Notes: generated by a model not told the origin, from the sequence alone. Positions 11,100 through 26,024 are shown, numbered from the stretch's first letter. The stretch is DNA of 64,000 nucleotides from Diphasiastrum complanatum (GCA_029204225.1 CM055095.1:26397312-26461311), one strand, 5' to 3'. Made by a program: numbers and translations.

Positions 11100-11723
11100 G
11101 TGGAACTAAGTTGCACCCCCTTCTGGAACGCTGCGTTCCAATCGTGCATTCCAATTGCGTTTTGGAACGGATCCGGGTTCCGAAAAGCTGCGTTTCTCAA
11201 TGTAAGGGTCATGCATTTCGGAATGCTATTGGATTCCAAAACCCAGTTAGTTGGATTGTGTTATTGAATGTTAGTTGATGGGTTGGGGACCCGAGCAAAC
11301 CCATAAAGTTGTTTTCTAGACAAATAAGAGGAATAGCACATAATATATTTTGATGGACTTGGATATGATTTTAGGGTTTTCTCACTCCTACCCTCAACCA
11401 AATTAAACCTCATTAGCCTTAACCAAACTTCATTAGCCTCACCAATTAATAAGATTTACCAATGATGATTTAATAAGAGTTATCAATTAATAAGATTTGC
11501 CCTCAAATCTCTCTTTCTTTGTCACACACTCCTCATATTCTATTACCAATGAGGATTGTGAGTAGAAAAGTAGTTTTCAATTGAGGAACAAAGGAGCTAA
11601 TGAGCGATTTTCAAGAGGAGGAGCTATCATCATTGTTTATTGTGAGAAGCATAGGGGGTTCTAGCTAAGGAGTGGAGTAGATGAGGTTATGCGGGCTATC
11701 AAGACACGTACACACATGCAAGG
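11100..11723. other. Gene-free stretch left of element D
   Basis: 11110-11240 holds a cluster of TTCCGG/TGGAACG words also found in the UTP14 intron element (21224-21966). The rest is AT-rich with no ORF or repeat I recognise. The last five bases, CAAGG, match the flank at 48846-48850. Confidence 0.5.
11719..11723. repeat. CAAGG flank of element D, left
   Basis: The five bases directly outside the left LTR equal the five directly outside the right LTR at 48846-48850. This is the pattern of a copia target-site duplication. Confidence 0.7.
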
Positions 11724-12798
11724 TGTCGAAAATAGGTGAGTAATGGAATAGCGGAAACTTCCTACTTCTAATGCATGACTATGCCTATCAATACTGAACA
11801 AAACAGTAGTGATGGAAATCATGTTTAATCTTTAGTAACTAACTTTGAAATCGCTAGAAACTAAGTGATTACATAGCCAAATATAAAGCATTGAATTCTC
11901 AAACAAGTTCTATCAGTTACAAAACATTACAGAGATGCATACATTCCGACACATACTGAACACAATAAGACGTTTGATTGATTCAGTAAGAAAACAAATC
12001 AAATGCAAATGAGCGCAAATAATAGCGATTCGAAACCGCACACTCTAAGCTTTATCTCTGAGTAACTAAGAAAGTATGAAATAAGCAACTCTGCTAATAA
12101 GCAGTAGCACAATAGCAACTCTAAAATAAACTCTAAAGACTGAGCTAGAATGCTCAAGAGAGTTCAAGCTTGAAAGCTTGATAGAGAGCTAACTACAATA
12201 CTTTCTGGTCGTGAACGATCTGCTTGATAAGAGCGCAGGAAGCGTCGTGTAATAACACTCAACTCCTTCACAATTCACAACATAATAATGAGATGTATGA
12301 ACAGTTGATTTATACTAAGTAATTAGGTTGTCAAATGTGATTTCCAATTGGCTGGAGTCCATTGGCATTCATCCAATTTCTTGTCAGAAATTAATTGCTA
12401 ATAAGCGGTGTCAATCGCCATAAACAGTTTGTCTGCATAAATGAGCGAAACTGTCACTCTGCAGAAACGAACATAAACTGTCAGCAGGGGAAAGCAAAAA
12501 TGTCGAAGTGAGAGAAAATTCCAAAGGGCGAAAAATGTGAAGGTCTTCAGTAAATTCATTTTCTTAATTTTAGGACACTTTGAAAATTCGAAAAACGCGA
12601 TATTGCATTTTTACTCGAAATTCTTGACAAGTGAAAAATGCAAAAAAGGCGACACTATTGTCAAACTCCATGTATTTTTGCAAATTGTGTAATTCTGCAG
12701 ACTATGTAAAACACGGGAAAATCCGCGGAACAGGATAAACAGTTGGATGAAGATTAAAAACCGATTAGTCGATTAGTAGGAAGCAAAATAATCCAACA
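11724..12798 (-). repeat. 3' LTR of element D (left copy)
   Basis: This 1075-bp LTR starts TGTCGAAAATAGG and ends TAATCCAACA on the plus strand. It aligns over its whole length with 47765-48845, with scattered substitutions and small indels. Confidence 0.9.
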
Positions 12799-12810
12799 CT
12801 CCCCCTTAAT
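12799..12810 (-). other. Polypurine tract of element D
   Basis: The coding strand reads ATTAAGGGGGAG directly before the LTR start TGTTGG. Its position and purine content are those of a plus-strand primer. Confidence 0.8.
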
Positions 12811-13555
12811 CTGAATCCATGAATGCCTTGACCTTCAAACTTAGTTCCGCATAGAACTTTCCGTGTGCTTCCAAGCTTAATGCTTTAGTAAAAATATCCG
12901 CTGTCATATCTTGCGTTCGACAGTACTACAATCTGACCTCTTTCTCGAGAACTTTGCTTCTGACATAGTGATACTTCAGTTCAATAAGCTTACTCCTAGA
13001 ATGAAATCTAGGGTTGTTTGACAAGGCAATGGTTTGATTATCACAAAATAATGATGTCGGAGCATATTGATTCAGACTGATATCTGAAAGTAAGTTTCTC
13101 AACCAAATTGCTTCCTTTGTAGCTTGACAGGCTGCGATATACTCTGATTCTGTAGAAGATAGAGCTATCGAAGATTGCTTGCAAGTTTTCCAAGAAATTG
13201 GACCATTGTTAAGGAAGAATGTAAATTTGGAAGTGGATTTACGAGTGTCTACATCTCCTGTCCAACTTGCATCTGTAAAACCAATGAGTAAATTGAATTT
13301 GTCATTGTCGACTGTTCCATAACAAATGCAAAAGTCCATAGTAGCTCGAAGATATCTCATGACTTTAATAAGAGCCTTCCAATGTGTCATACCAGAGTTG
13401 GTCATATACTGAATTAGGGAGCTGATTGCAAAAGCTATGTCTAGCCTGGTATAGATCATGGAGTACATAAGAGATCCTCTAATAGAATGGTAAGAATACT
13501 CACACATCTGCTCCTTCTCTTGAATTATTTGGGTTAATATAAAAGGAACCAAAAG
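12811..13555 (-). pseudogene. Copia element D, RT end and RNase H fragment
   Basis: The minus strand reads the copia RNase H region: GSLMYSMIYTRLDIAFA (near 13470), the DASW motif (near 13265), SSTESEYIAAC (near 13140), FCDNQTIALSNNPRFHSRSK (near 13010) and, past a stop near 12926, QDMTADIFTKAL. The N-terminal break is at about 13553-13556, where the frame meets a stop and copia similarity ends. The missing upstream part lies at 43578-47379 next to the other LTR. One stop plus truncation make it non-functional. Confidence 0.88.
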
Positions 13556-13625
13556 TTAGCAATCTAAAATTTCACAAAGAAAGTTAAGCTCACCAATATT
13601 GTAGATTTATTGATTCATCAAAGCT

Positions 13626-14929
13626 TTAATTTGTTTCGACAATTTTTATGCTTGACAATAAATCTTTGCATGGGATATGATCTTCTTGCCTTGCTCTAAT
13701 CTGCATTAACATTGCAAATGATCTATCAATAAATCATTGTTAATAAATAACAGTATAACAATTATATAACAGACTATTTAATACAAAAACGTACCATTCT
13801 TCCATTTACTCGAAAACCATAGCTTTGAGGTATGTCAAATTGGAGCATTGTAAGTTTCGATCGTATATATTTTAGACTCCAGTCCTCCTCCACTTCAATT
13901 GTCGCAATAACAACCTCATTTTGCTTCACCTCTATTTGCATTTGCTCTTGATGGTTGACTGTAAAGTCTTGATCTAATGCTTTCCATTCATTACTATCTC
14001 TAATCCAACATTTGTTTTTCTATATCATATCGAAATATCATGGATAATTTGTTAGCCTTACATTGAATGAAGGAGTTCTGATATCATTTCATCAGTTAAA
14101 TCCTTAGCAATGAACATTGTAGTTGTTTTACGAACATTACATCTAGCAAAGAAATCTACAAAAATTGCAAATGATAAATACCAATATAGTTTATTGGTTT
14201 TTGAACCTGTGCTACATTTCATGCAGTTTTGAATGTCCATAAAAAACTTCGATCTAAAACTTTCTGCTATGGTAGAATCGGGGGGAACCCATTCCTCACT
14301 TAAAAAATGTGGTAGAGGTAGAGTTTCTAGTTTGCCATTCAAACCATTTTTGCATGGTATGTAAAGAGAATTGTAAAAAAAATGCCAGAATCCAAAAGTG
14401 ACTTTAAAGGACGATGCTTATATAGGAGTAAACCGATATCAGAATGAATGACGTCTATGATGCCTGCAAGTGATTGTATTGGTTGCCATTCGCTTATGCT
14501 CGATCGATACAAGTCTGCAAAAGACAATATTCTATTTTAACACAAAATATATCACAATAATGAATGTGGATCATTAACATAGAAAAACCAGCGTAAGTTG
14601 CATCACATACAATTGCATTTGAGTCGATCTACGGGATTGACATCCTCCACCATAACTTCATTGTGCATATACACATGTTGAATCAAGACTTCTGAAATGG
14701 ATTGACCTCCCTTTGAAACTTTGAACTCTAAAATTCTTCCTTTCCAAAAGTTTCTGTAATCCATATTTGATTTCTTTCTTTTGCGAAATGCACCTTTTGA
14801 TGAGGGATGCATCACAACCCATTGAAACTTTCTGTATGTGCATGGTATCCATAACCCTTTAGACTTCCTTTCATTACAAACAGTGACCGAATTGATCACA
14901 CTACGCGGTCTTCGATTGCAAGCGGCCAT
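13626..14929 (-). pseudogene. Unrecognised multi-exon gene or pseudogene
   Basis: Several plausible exons lie in order on the minus strand. Exon 1 is 14611-14929, starting ATG (MAACNRRPRSV) and ending at a GTATGT donor. Exon 2 begins at 14514 after TTTTGCAG and continues in phase (YLYRSSISEWQPIQSLAG). A later block at 14339-14058 reads LPHFLSEEWVPPDSTIAESF but needs a frame change near the T8 run at about 14375. Exon 3 is 13795-14019 and joins in phase to a terminal exon 13626-13700, ending ...IKIVETN and stop. The last about 70 residues (VVIATIEVEEDWSLKYIRSK, then FRVNGRM) look like a beta-grasp, ubiquitin-like pattern, but that is a guess. The frame change and an unmatched phase before exon 3 suggest a decayed gene or a missed exon. 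I recognise no family. It lies downstream of UTP14 on the same strand. Confidence 0.45.
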
Positions 14930-15277
14930 TGCATAACAGTGCAAGATACAAAACGATTGATAATGTACAAAATGATTGATAACTTCAGTTAGTTGAACCA
15001 TCCATGCAAGTTAGTTTCACTTCAGTTAGTTAAACTCGAGCTTTTCCCGACGGGCAACAATATATTATCCAATCACATATCTAGACTCTGCCCGGCGGGA
15101 GTTTTGAACTGGCTAAAAATATGCCCGGGAAATTGTAAAAAAAATTTGTCCGGCAAACACCGTTACCGTCCTGCACACATGTAAAAATATTATTGGGACA
15201 TGTGGACGTCGAATAGTTGAAAAGTCAAAAAAAGTATCTTTACAAAGGGCCCTTATAGCGCTTGGACCTCCCCTAAT

Positions 15278-17336
<2,059 letters not shown>

Positions 17337-18120
17337 TCATGTTTCACTCTTGGGTCTTTTTGAACGTTGTTTCTCCTTTGAGGCTTCAAGGCCAACTCTT
17401 CCTCTTTTTTGCTTCTGTTTTGGGGTCCGGCCATGCGACTCCAAATGTTTCCCATCCCTCCTGGACTTCTCGTACATGATGGGCTCGATAATGATGCCTG
17501 CACTTTTGATCTCCTGCAAGACTTTATATATGAGTATGGAAAGCAACAATTAAGTGACTTGATCTTATGTAAATCTAATCTTCACAAGAGAGAATTAGAG
17601 CACAACATTTCCAGTGTCCACACAAAAAAAGTGACCAACTACAATTGTACTTTTGGATGTGGATTCAAAAGACATTGCCAGTTTGTTGTTAAAATACTTA
17701 CAGCAGGTCGAATCATGTTGCGAAAAGCTTCATCGGTATTAAAATCTCGACCAATTGGCATGCGCAGAGTTTTTTCAAACACTTCTCTCGATTTGTAAGG
17801 AAATGGTAAAGAAGAAGACATAAATTTATCAGCCTGTAGAATGCAAGAACGAATTCAGAACAATCGCAGTTAATTTAGTTAAATTCCTGACAATTTAGTA
17901 TAGTTGTTTTGGTCTTTCCTCCTTTAATTCATTTTGTGTCTCATGTTTTAGCTGATAGATGAAGCATCACTTTTTCTAGTGGTACATCTAAACAAGATTC
18001 GACATGCTACAATGGACAACACAATAAAGCCACTTAAGATTCCACAACCTTACAGCTCAAAAGATCGCATGCTGCAACACTAGTGATTGACAATTATGGA
18101 CGAAATCAACAAGTTCCAAG

Positions 18121-18187
<67 letters not shown>

Positions 18188-21100
18188 TGTTGCACAAAGT
18201 GACTTCGGCAAAGTGAAAATCTTCATCTGGGTCAATACAAACTGGATCAGGTTAGAATATTAATCCTACAGGAATGTGGATGGAACCGGGTTGGATGAAA
18301 CACAAAAGTGAGATACGGACTGTGTTTTGGATTTTAACTCTTGTGAATGTTAGTATTTGCAGGGCATGCTCACTGGGTGCAGTACTAGCTCTGAACTACA
18401 AAGAAAACATTCTTATGGCAATTTCTTGCAAGTGGCGTTATGTCTACGAAAATACGCGAGATAACAAAGGAGACGTACACCCTTCGATCCTATGGAGTCC
18501 AACCACGGCTAGCACTGAAGAGCAAAGCTAATCAAATGAAATCCCTGTTTCCTTATGGGAAAAATAAGGAAAATCTACATTTCATCACTTCAGCTTTCTC
18601 AAAAGCCAACTCGAAAGCAGAGCTGGTGGACAAAATGCACCACTAAATGCTGTCCTTATAGTGGGTGCTTAAGATCCTACAATGAGCACATATAACAAAG
18701 ATAATGCAAACTTTTGCACACTATAGATTAACAATTGCATCTTTGATTTGAATCATGCAATCTCGATCATGGGTCCAAGAAACAAAATAAAATGGCTATG
18801 CATTATAAATACCTAGAGTACTGCACTATAGAATGAATCCTCCCATTCCATATATAAAACTTTCTAACATTCATCTCTTACCTTATTACAGTAAACATCA
18901 AGATCTCTTAAAAAATTGCTGAAAATCCTCAGCCACGTCAATAAAGTTTAGCACCATAATGTGAATTACCTTTCGATCCATTTTTTCACTGATGATAACA
19001 TACTTCAACTTTGCATCCTTACGCTTACTGAGAGCAGCTTCCCTGCTTTTCTTTTGACTTTCTTCTTCCTTCAGCATCCACAAAGGAGGTCCATGTTTTT
19101 GCTGGATACTAGTCCACTGACCCCAACCCGGTAAGCTGATTGATCCTTGCACAGCAGGAACTTCTTCATCGAGTGTGTGGAGCTTAGCTTCTTCAAACTC
19201 TGCTTCCACATTATCTCCAGCAAAAGCTCTTCGAACAAGATCTTCTTGAGAACCTATTCCATCAAGCAGCTGAGCATTCTGATCTCCAACCTCTTCATCA
19301 TCACTTCCCTCCACATTTTGGAAAGAGCCATTTGTTGAATCAAATGCTGCTGGAATGGACTCAAAGCGGGATGCTTCAAGAATTGCACTTCTATCCTCAG
19401 CTTTGCAACTAATATCACCTGTTTTTAACACTTGCTTTAAATTACCTGCAATAGAGACATTTGTAGGCATCCCATCAGATACTTTCAAAGCATCTGATGT
19501 AGAGACCTCATTGACAATCGAACCTTTAGTTTTTTTCTTTCTCCTGCACTTTTTCTTCTTTTTTTCAGCTTCCGACAAGCTTCTTGCACTTGGGTCATTG
19601 ACGTCTGTTGGCAAATCGATTCCATATACCTTTCTGTCAATGTCTCCAAAAAGCACAAGGTTGATTCCTGCAGCAGATTTTCCTATCACGTCATTTCTAA
19701 ATTCATCAGACAGTGGTCCGAAACAGCCAGTATTCGCATTGGCAGATGGCTGGCTTACAGTAGATGATCCTTCACTGACGCGATTTTTAGTTTGGGAACC
19801 AGTCAAATCCACAGAAACAGGGGCCTTCATTTGAGTCACATGCCCAATGGTCATAAAAGCCTACAGACACAAAGCTATAAGTTAAGGAAAATCATTCTAT
19901 TATACATAAAAGATCTAAAGTCTAACTAAACAGCCTTATGTATGAAAAACCCACTGCAAGAAACTTAAGACCAATGATAGTCTATGTCACAGCACTGCAT
20001 TCATAACATCATCCAATGAGGAGATAACCAAGAGTTGAAACTTTCAATCATATTTCTCGACAGAGATTGCTAAATTTAAAGGGAGCCCACACAGCTTGGC
20101 TACACCACAGATTGACTGTACTGTGATTACATGGCATTGAAAGGCTTTACTTAGCCTGTCTCAAAGTAAACATAAGGATGGTATGGTTGCACCAAGAAAT
20201 AAGAGCGCATACTAATATGATGGAGCAATTAAAGTTTCCAATATAGCAAGTGCACGTGTACTGTCTACGCACTCATGATAATATGATCTACAAAATATTT
20301 GGCAACGATGAGTGAATAGGGCTTTGACAGACGACAAAGAGTATGAAATCGAGTTCAGCAAGGAAGTTGAAAATGAATTTAAATAGGTTAGCTTTACAAA
20401 CTATGGCCTGTAACAAATTAAGTACTGGATGCAGCGGTAGGATATTTGACAAGTCACATGGTGGTAAACCTCAACTGAATAGCAAACCTTACATGGATAT
20501 TGAACCTCAACTAAACAACAAACCTGAATTTGATGGTGAACCTCAACTGAACAATGAATCTTAAGGAGCGAGGGGAAAATCACGATCCTCGACTGTCGCA
20601 ATGCTCAAGAGAGAAGGGTGACAAACCTTAAACCTAAGAGTTTTGAGTTTTAATGGACGAGCCTCAGACCTGGAAGAAAGGCGATCCACATGGCTGGAGA
20701 CGGCCAATCTCGGTGAATCGCGACGAGCCTCAGGGAGTCAGCGACAACGAGTGAGATGGGAAGCCCTGGCTACCATGAAAAGAGCATTCCTACTTGAAAC
20801 AAATGAATGACAGGCTACAATAACGTGATTCAATATGAAAATATTAGCTCAAACAACACTATAATCCTTCACATGAGCTAATGGAAGGCCAGATATAGGA
20901 TTCTAGAATTGAAATTGATGGAGGGATAAATAATGCTAAGCGAACCCGACTCCTAAATCAGTTCGAGAAACCAAAGATGAAAATTGATCACGAATGAGGA
21001 AATGCTTGGCAATCCTGATTTGTGAAACCCTCAAATTTCTGAGCCATTCTTTTATTAAGTATGAACATTAATATATCAAGAAGCGAACATATAAGTGGCA

Positions 21101-24100
21101 ATCTAATCATCAAGCCTCAAGCTGGGTCATGACGCAGGCTTTGATGAGATAATGGAAAAAAAAAACGGAAGATCCAAAAGCTCGAGGAAAACTGAGACTA
21201 AAATTTGAATTCCAAGAAGAATGCTGTGTTGCAGCGGATCGCGATTCGCTGCAAAAACGTTTCGGATCGTGCGATCTGGAACGTCAGCCCGGATCGCAAA
21301 TTATTATTTTCTTTTTTTTGTGGAAAAAGGTGTAATGGCCAATTGTTTTTTTTTTGAGTTTAATACTAACTAAACCATAATTGAATGGTGGACATGCTTT
21401 TCCAATAGATATCAGAAATCAGTTTTGAATGGTGTTCTGATGCCAATGGTTTGCAGATCTACTAATTCCGTTTTCTGTTAGAAAATGATAGAAAGAGTTA
21501 GAAGGAGCCTTCCTTAGACTGGCAGGAATTGTATACTTCTTTTGGAATAGTTGAAACAGGGGGTTCGGGGGGCGGTAGCCCCCCGAGAAACAGGGGGTCC
21601 GGGGGGCGGTAGCTCCCCCCGGTGGGGGTTTTGAGGGGCAACGCCCCCCAACGGCGGGGTCCGGGGGCTCTTCATGATTTGGCCTTCCAACTCCCTGAGT
21701 GAAAACACACTTTTTGGTGTTTCGCACCCGAAACAGTCGGCAAACTAAACAGTCCAGATTTCTAATCAATGTAGCCTGCAGCCATCTGAAACCAAGCAAC
21801 AGATCTGCATAACAATTGCTTTTTTGATATCCTTCCACATGATACCCATATTGGCAACTATACAAAAAAAAAAAAAAATTGCGTTCCGGGAAACCCTAAT
21901 GGGAAATCCTGGATCGCATTCCGGAACGTGTTCCGGATCGCATTCTGGAACACGGACTGCAACCTTGGAAGAATGATCCAAAGGTGCTTCATAATCGCAA
22001 AGGAGCATCCTTAGCCTAAGCAATACGAATTCAAATGTCTATTTAACTTTTCTGGAACGATCTTTTATTAGAAAATGCAACCAGTACCTTACCATTCCAT
22101 CTGGTTCATCGTCTGCAGATCCCATCGACAGGATAGCTTCTGTTGGTAGCTGAGCAACATCCACTGTCTTCCCATACTTTCCTGATGCACTCAATACCCG
22201 TTTAGATTTCTCTCCAACGTTAACCTCATCTTCAATAGTATCGTCTTCACTGGCACTTTGTTCTTCAAGCAGGTCATCAATTTCAGACTTCTCTGATTTT
22301 CCAGTTTGTAAGAAAATGTTTGAAGATTTCATGTCTCCAAACCTTAACATGCCTGTAACTTCCTTCCTGCCCATACCTGATCCATTTCTTTCTCCGTCAT
22401 TTAAAGAAAACGTTCCATCAGCTTCAACTTGATCAAGTTGATCCAGAACTGCGATTGCCTCAGACTGTGCCTCCTTTCTTTTCTTTTCAATTGCACGCGA
22501 CTGCAAAGTTAACAATCAAGTTATCAAACATATACCCAAGAAAAATAGGGATATGATCTGAAATTAATTTCGTGAGTGAATTACCATGAAGGGTAATGCA
22601 AATAAACCGGTGTTTGGTATTTCAGCTTCTTCATCGCCCTCCAAAAACTTTAATGTAGCCACTTTAGCTTTAGCAAGGATCTTTGATCCTGATTTTTTCT
22701 CTAAAACCAATCCATTCTCCCCATTCTGAACATTTTCATCGTCATCATCTTCGCTAGCAGTATCATCATCACTGCTGCTACCCGTGGCTGAATGCATTTT
22801 TCTAGTCAGTTGCCGATGTGCTCGTAGCTGTTCTGCAATGGCATCTCGTGTGCCATCATCAGAGTGTGCTTTTAGGCCACGCTCCAGAATCCTCTTTGCC
22901 CATCTTGACGTATTCTTGTGTTTGAGAGTCATTCGCTCCTGTCATAAGATGCAAAGGTTGGAATCAGTAATAAGCAGACAAATACTTTTCAAATTCGCTC
23001 AGTTAGCTAAGGTAGGAACAGAAAAAACAACACAACCAGGAGGCAATGATCAGCAATTTGTTGAAAAAGGAAGAAAATTCCGTACAATAATACCTGGGCA
23101 CGCTTGTATTCCTGTTTCAAGGCTTCATCTTGTCTAGCTTCAGGATCAGTTTCAAACATATTTGCACCTGCCTTTCTCTTCTCGGACTTTTGAAATAAGC
23201 GATGGAATGTTTTTGACTTTATCTTCTTAATGCGCTTTGCTCTAGCTTCATGCTGAAATAATAAACTTCGCATTTTGGCTAGCCTTTCCTGACGCTCCCT
23301 CACCTCCTCAACTGTCAGCTGCCGATGCAAAAAACCAAAACCCACAAGCAATAATAATCATTTCACATTGTGTTTAAAGGACAAAAAAGTACAAGCTCGA
23401 CTTCTGCAATAAAATTAGAAGAAATGCTGCTTTCAACAACCAGAAAAATAGACCTTATTTAATGCCAAAGACTCAGCTGCCTCAATCTCCTTGACGTTAT
23501 CGAGCCGGCTTTCCTGTAACAGGCCAGCAATCTCTTTTTCGAAATCTGTTGTGGGTTTGAAACTTGCAGCTAAAGCAGCAGTGGATGGAGTTGAGAAATT
23601 GGTTCTTTGGTTGAAGACAAGAGTTGCGGCTTCTCTATTCTTCTTTATTATGGGCTGCCAGTTACTGATTTCCTCTTTTGTTTTCTCATAGCCTGCCTTT
23701 CTTTCTATCTTTTCTTGAATAATTCTTGGCAGTGGCACTTGAACAGGAGCCTTAGGGTGAAGTCTTCCCCTCATCTTTTTCTTGAGAGCACCAAATCCAG
23801 CTGTGCCTTGTAAGCTTGCCATCAAATCCTCCACAGTGATGCCATGCAAATTGGTTGCACCATTGGTCCTTGCTATAGAAGGATTCACGTTGTATTCTGA
23901 CTCTGGATATGCCTCAGAGACAACATAATCTCTCTTCCGTTTTTCTGGAAAGAAATTAACCTCGGGGATTAGAATCATGCCTAAATTCTAAAACTGATAA
24001 CATAAAGAGATAAAGGCAAAAGAAAAATCCTTCGTTAAGAAATTCCGACTAAGATCACCTTTTTTGCTTTTCATAGGTTTTCCTGTGACATCAGCAACCA

Positions 24101-25902
24101 TCCTCTTGTGCCTTTCAGCCTCAACTGCCTCATCCTCTTCATCCTGTTCAGAGTCTGCTTCCTCCTCGAATTCCTTTACCACTGGCACCGCCGCCCTATT
24201 GCTGCCAAATTCATCAATCTCCTCTTCACTTTCATCATCCTCATCTGCTGCTGCTCCCATTTCTTCATCCAACATCTCTTCCTCCTCGCTATCCAAATCA
24301 ATGCCCTCCTTTTCCTCAACTTTTCTTTTCAAATTTCCATCATCATGTTCATCCTCACCATATGCTGTATCTTCATCAATCTCCTCATCCTGACACCAAT
24401 AAAATTCAACTATGAGGTAAGTAAAAAAAGGCATATTTAGAAAACTCAATTCAATCCAAATTTCATGATTCAAAAGACGAAAGGGATAAGCCATGGCATC
24501 AGATACTGTTGCCATGAATCATAGAAACCTGCCCCTGATCCAAATGAATCAAGTTCCAACATTCTAAGTGAAACATTTTTTTATATTACTGTTTACATTT
24601 GTAAAAAATGAAAAACAAATATATTGCTTGATTCCATACGTACAAAATATGTTCCATTTCGTAACTTAAAAAACCCAAAACAGATATCTATGGAACAAAT
24701 AAAATGCTGAGAAACCACAGTAGACTTCACAAGAAAAGTTAAACTTTGGATAGGCTCCTACTTAACAAAGCAATCACCGGTAAGATTCTGGTTGTGAAGG
24801 TTTGTCAGAGCTGAATCTGATACATACTGATTACATTCCAGCCACCAAATGGGATGAAATAAAAAGTCAAGTGTACACTATATGACTGGTCACTGATTAA
24901 GCAATTTTCTGTCTAAAGAGGTTGCTAGCTGACTAAGCCATTTGTCGTCTCCATCATACATAAATCATCATCACTAGAGCTAGATTCTATTGTTCTCAGG
25001 ATCCGTTGAAATATTGATGGCATTTTACAATACTATGTTTTCGGTTACTTCCATCAGGATCATGGGAGGAAAAACAACGCTTCATAAATTCGGAAGGAAG
25101 GTCTTAATTCTGTTCAGGGGACTTTACCTAGAGTGCTATCTAAAATCTAGTAGCAGTGATTTCTTAAAATAAAAAATCACTCGTGTGTTCACATAGTAAT
25201 AGTTATGGCATAATGGATGAGTACTCTAAAGCATGCCAGAGCAAGGGACTGTCCTGTCCGCCATAGGAATCCTTCAACGGATACTTCCAATGGATCATGC
25301 TTCATAACTTTCTGAATCGATTCAAATCAATTGGCTAAAATCCATTTGAATTTTAATCGAGAAGTTGACATTTTCTTCCAAACCTTAATCCTCTTCTGGA
25401 AAAAAAATTCAGATTTTTGAAATTTTATAGGATTTCAGGTTTCTCCCATTTGGACGTAGAGCACGGATCATGGATGGATGGCTTAAGTTCTCTATGTCAT
25501 TCCACCATTGGCTAAGGTTGAGGCACGACTCACAAAATACAATTATTAGCTTCTCCCAACTATAATCTGAAAGTTTCTCTTCTCAAATCAAATTGTAAAG
25601 ACAACAAATACCTCAAAATCCGAAGGCAACTCGTACTCTAGCCGATCAACGTCATCATAACGCCTATTTTTTCCAGACATTTCCTCCGGAAGAGCCTCCT
25701 CATATTCATAGAAATCGCCCCCAACTTGGTTCGTCTCTTCATCCTTGGTAGATCCTTTCTTGCTTTCCGACTGACGAAGTTCCATCAACAATCGAGATGG
25801 ATACCTGGGCCCGACTTTCTTCCCCATCTCCATAACAGCTTTTGGAGCTATCCTTTCTCTCTGTCCTTGCTTAGTATTGGAAGGCCCTGTTCTTTTCCCC
25901 AT
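17337..25902 (-). CDS. UTP14: UTP14, U3 snoRNA-associated protein 14 (nine exons)
   Basis: UTP14 is a nucleolar protein of the small-subunit processome, needed for 18S rRNA maturation; in yeast it activates the DEAH helicase Dhr1. Exons: 25612-25902, 24059-24389, 23454-23944, 23094-23318, 22585-22938, 22093-22500, 18970-19860, 17702-17833, 17337-17513. All introns are GT-AG and phases match throughout, giving 1099 residues (rather long for the family). Family signatures: an acidic N-terminal domain (residues 98-180), KNREAATLVFNQ with FKPTTDFEKEI (about 310-350), LAKMRSLLF and AKRIKKIKSKTFHRL (about 385-413), ERMTLKHKNTSRWAKR (447-462), a lysine-rich run (800-812), RRAFAGDNVEAEF (910-922), GWGQW (945-949), KRKDAKLKYVIISEK (979-993) and LPFPYKSREVFE...MPIGRDFN (1006-1031). 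The start MGKRTG is the only upstream ATG in frame. No defect was seen. Confidence 0.93.
18121..18182. repeat. (GC)4(GA)n microsatellite in UTP14 intron 7
   Basis: A short GC dinucleotide run passes directly into about 27 GA units inside the 1136-bp intron between exons 7 and 8. Confidence 0.97.
21224..21966. mobile_element. Non-autonomous inverted-repeat element in UTP14 intron
   Basis: A 743-bp segment is flanked by GAAGAATG on both sides (21216-21223 and 21968-21975), consistent with an 8-9 bp target duplication. Its ends resemble each other in inverted orientation: GTTGCAG near each terminus, followed by degenerate runs of GGATCGC/TTCCGGAAC words and then GCAAATT or GCAATTT. No transposase is present. 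Long degenerate termini and a duplication of this size suggest a MULE-type or foldback element; hAT is also possible. Confidence 0.5.
21556..21672. repeat. GC-rich repeat cluster with hairpin potential
   Basis: About 115 bp with G/C runs. The unit CAGGGGGTTCGGGGGGCGGT plus AGCCCCCC occurs twice nearly perfectly, followed by partial copies GGTGGGGG, GGGGCAACGCCCCCC and GGGGTCCGGGGGC. Each unit can fold back on itself, and the G-runs could form quadruplexes. It stands out sharply from the AT-rich intron. Confidence 0.85.
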
Positions 25903-26024
25903 CTTCAATACAGTTCCCTTAACCGCAATGGCCCGAGGATGACCTAAGAATTATGTTCGCAACCTTCGTAGCTATTATATGGCAATACTCTTGCTTTCTC
26001 GCTCGCTCGCTTTAGGCTACTGAT

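Larger units (their letters stand above)
19861..22092 (-). other. UTP14 intron 6 (2.2 kb), largest intron
   Basis: A GTAAGG donor at 22092 and an ACAG acceptor-type end (CTGTAG) at 19861 bound this intron. Most of its extra length is the GC-rich inverted-repeat element at 21224-21966; the rest is ordinary AT-rich sequence with no coding signal. Confidence 0.85.

Noticed and set aside
19355-19834. 159-codon plus-strand ORF
   Set aside because: It is antisense to UTP14 exon 7, which has family signatures and matched splice phases.
21419-21865. 148-codon minus-strand ORF with Pro/Gly runs
   Set aside because: It lies within intron 6 and is the translation of the GC-rich repeats; no family resemblance.
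24064-24440. Two Ser-rich/Phe-rich ORFs of about 110 codons on the plus strand
   Set aside because: They are shadows of the acidic Glu/Asp repeats of UTP14 exon 2 on the opposite strand.
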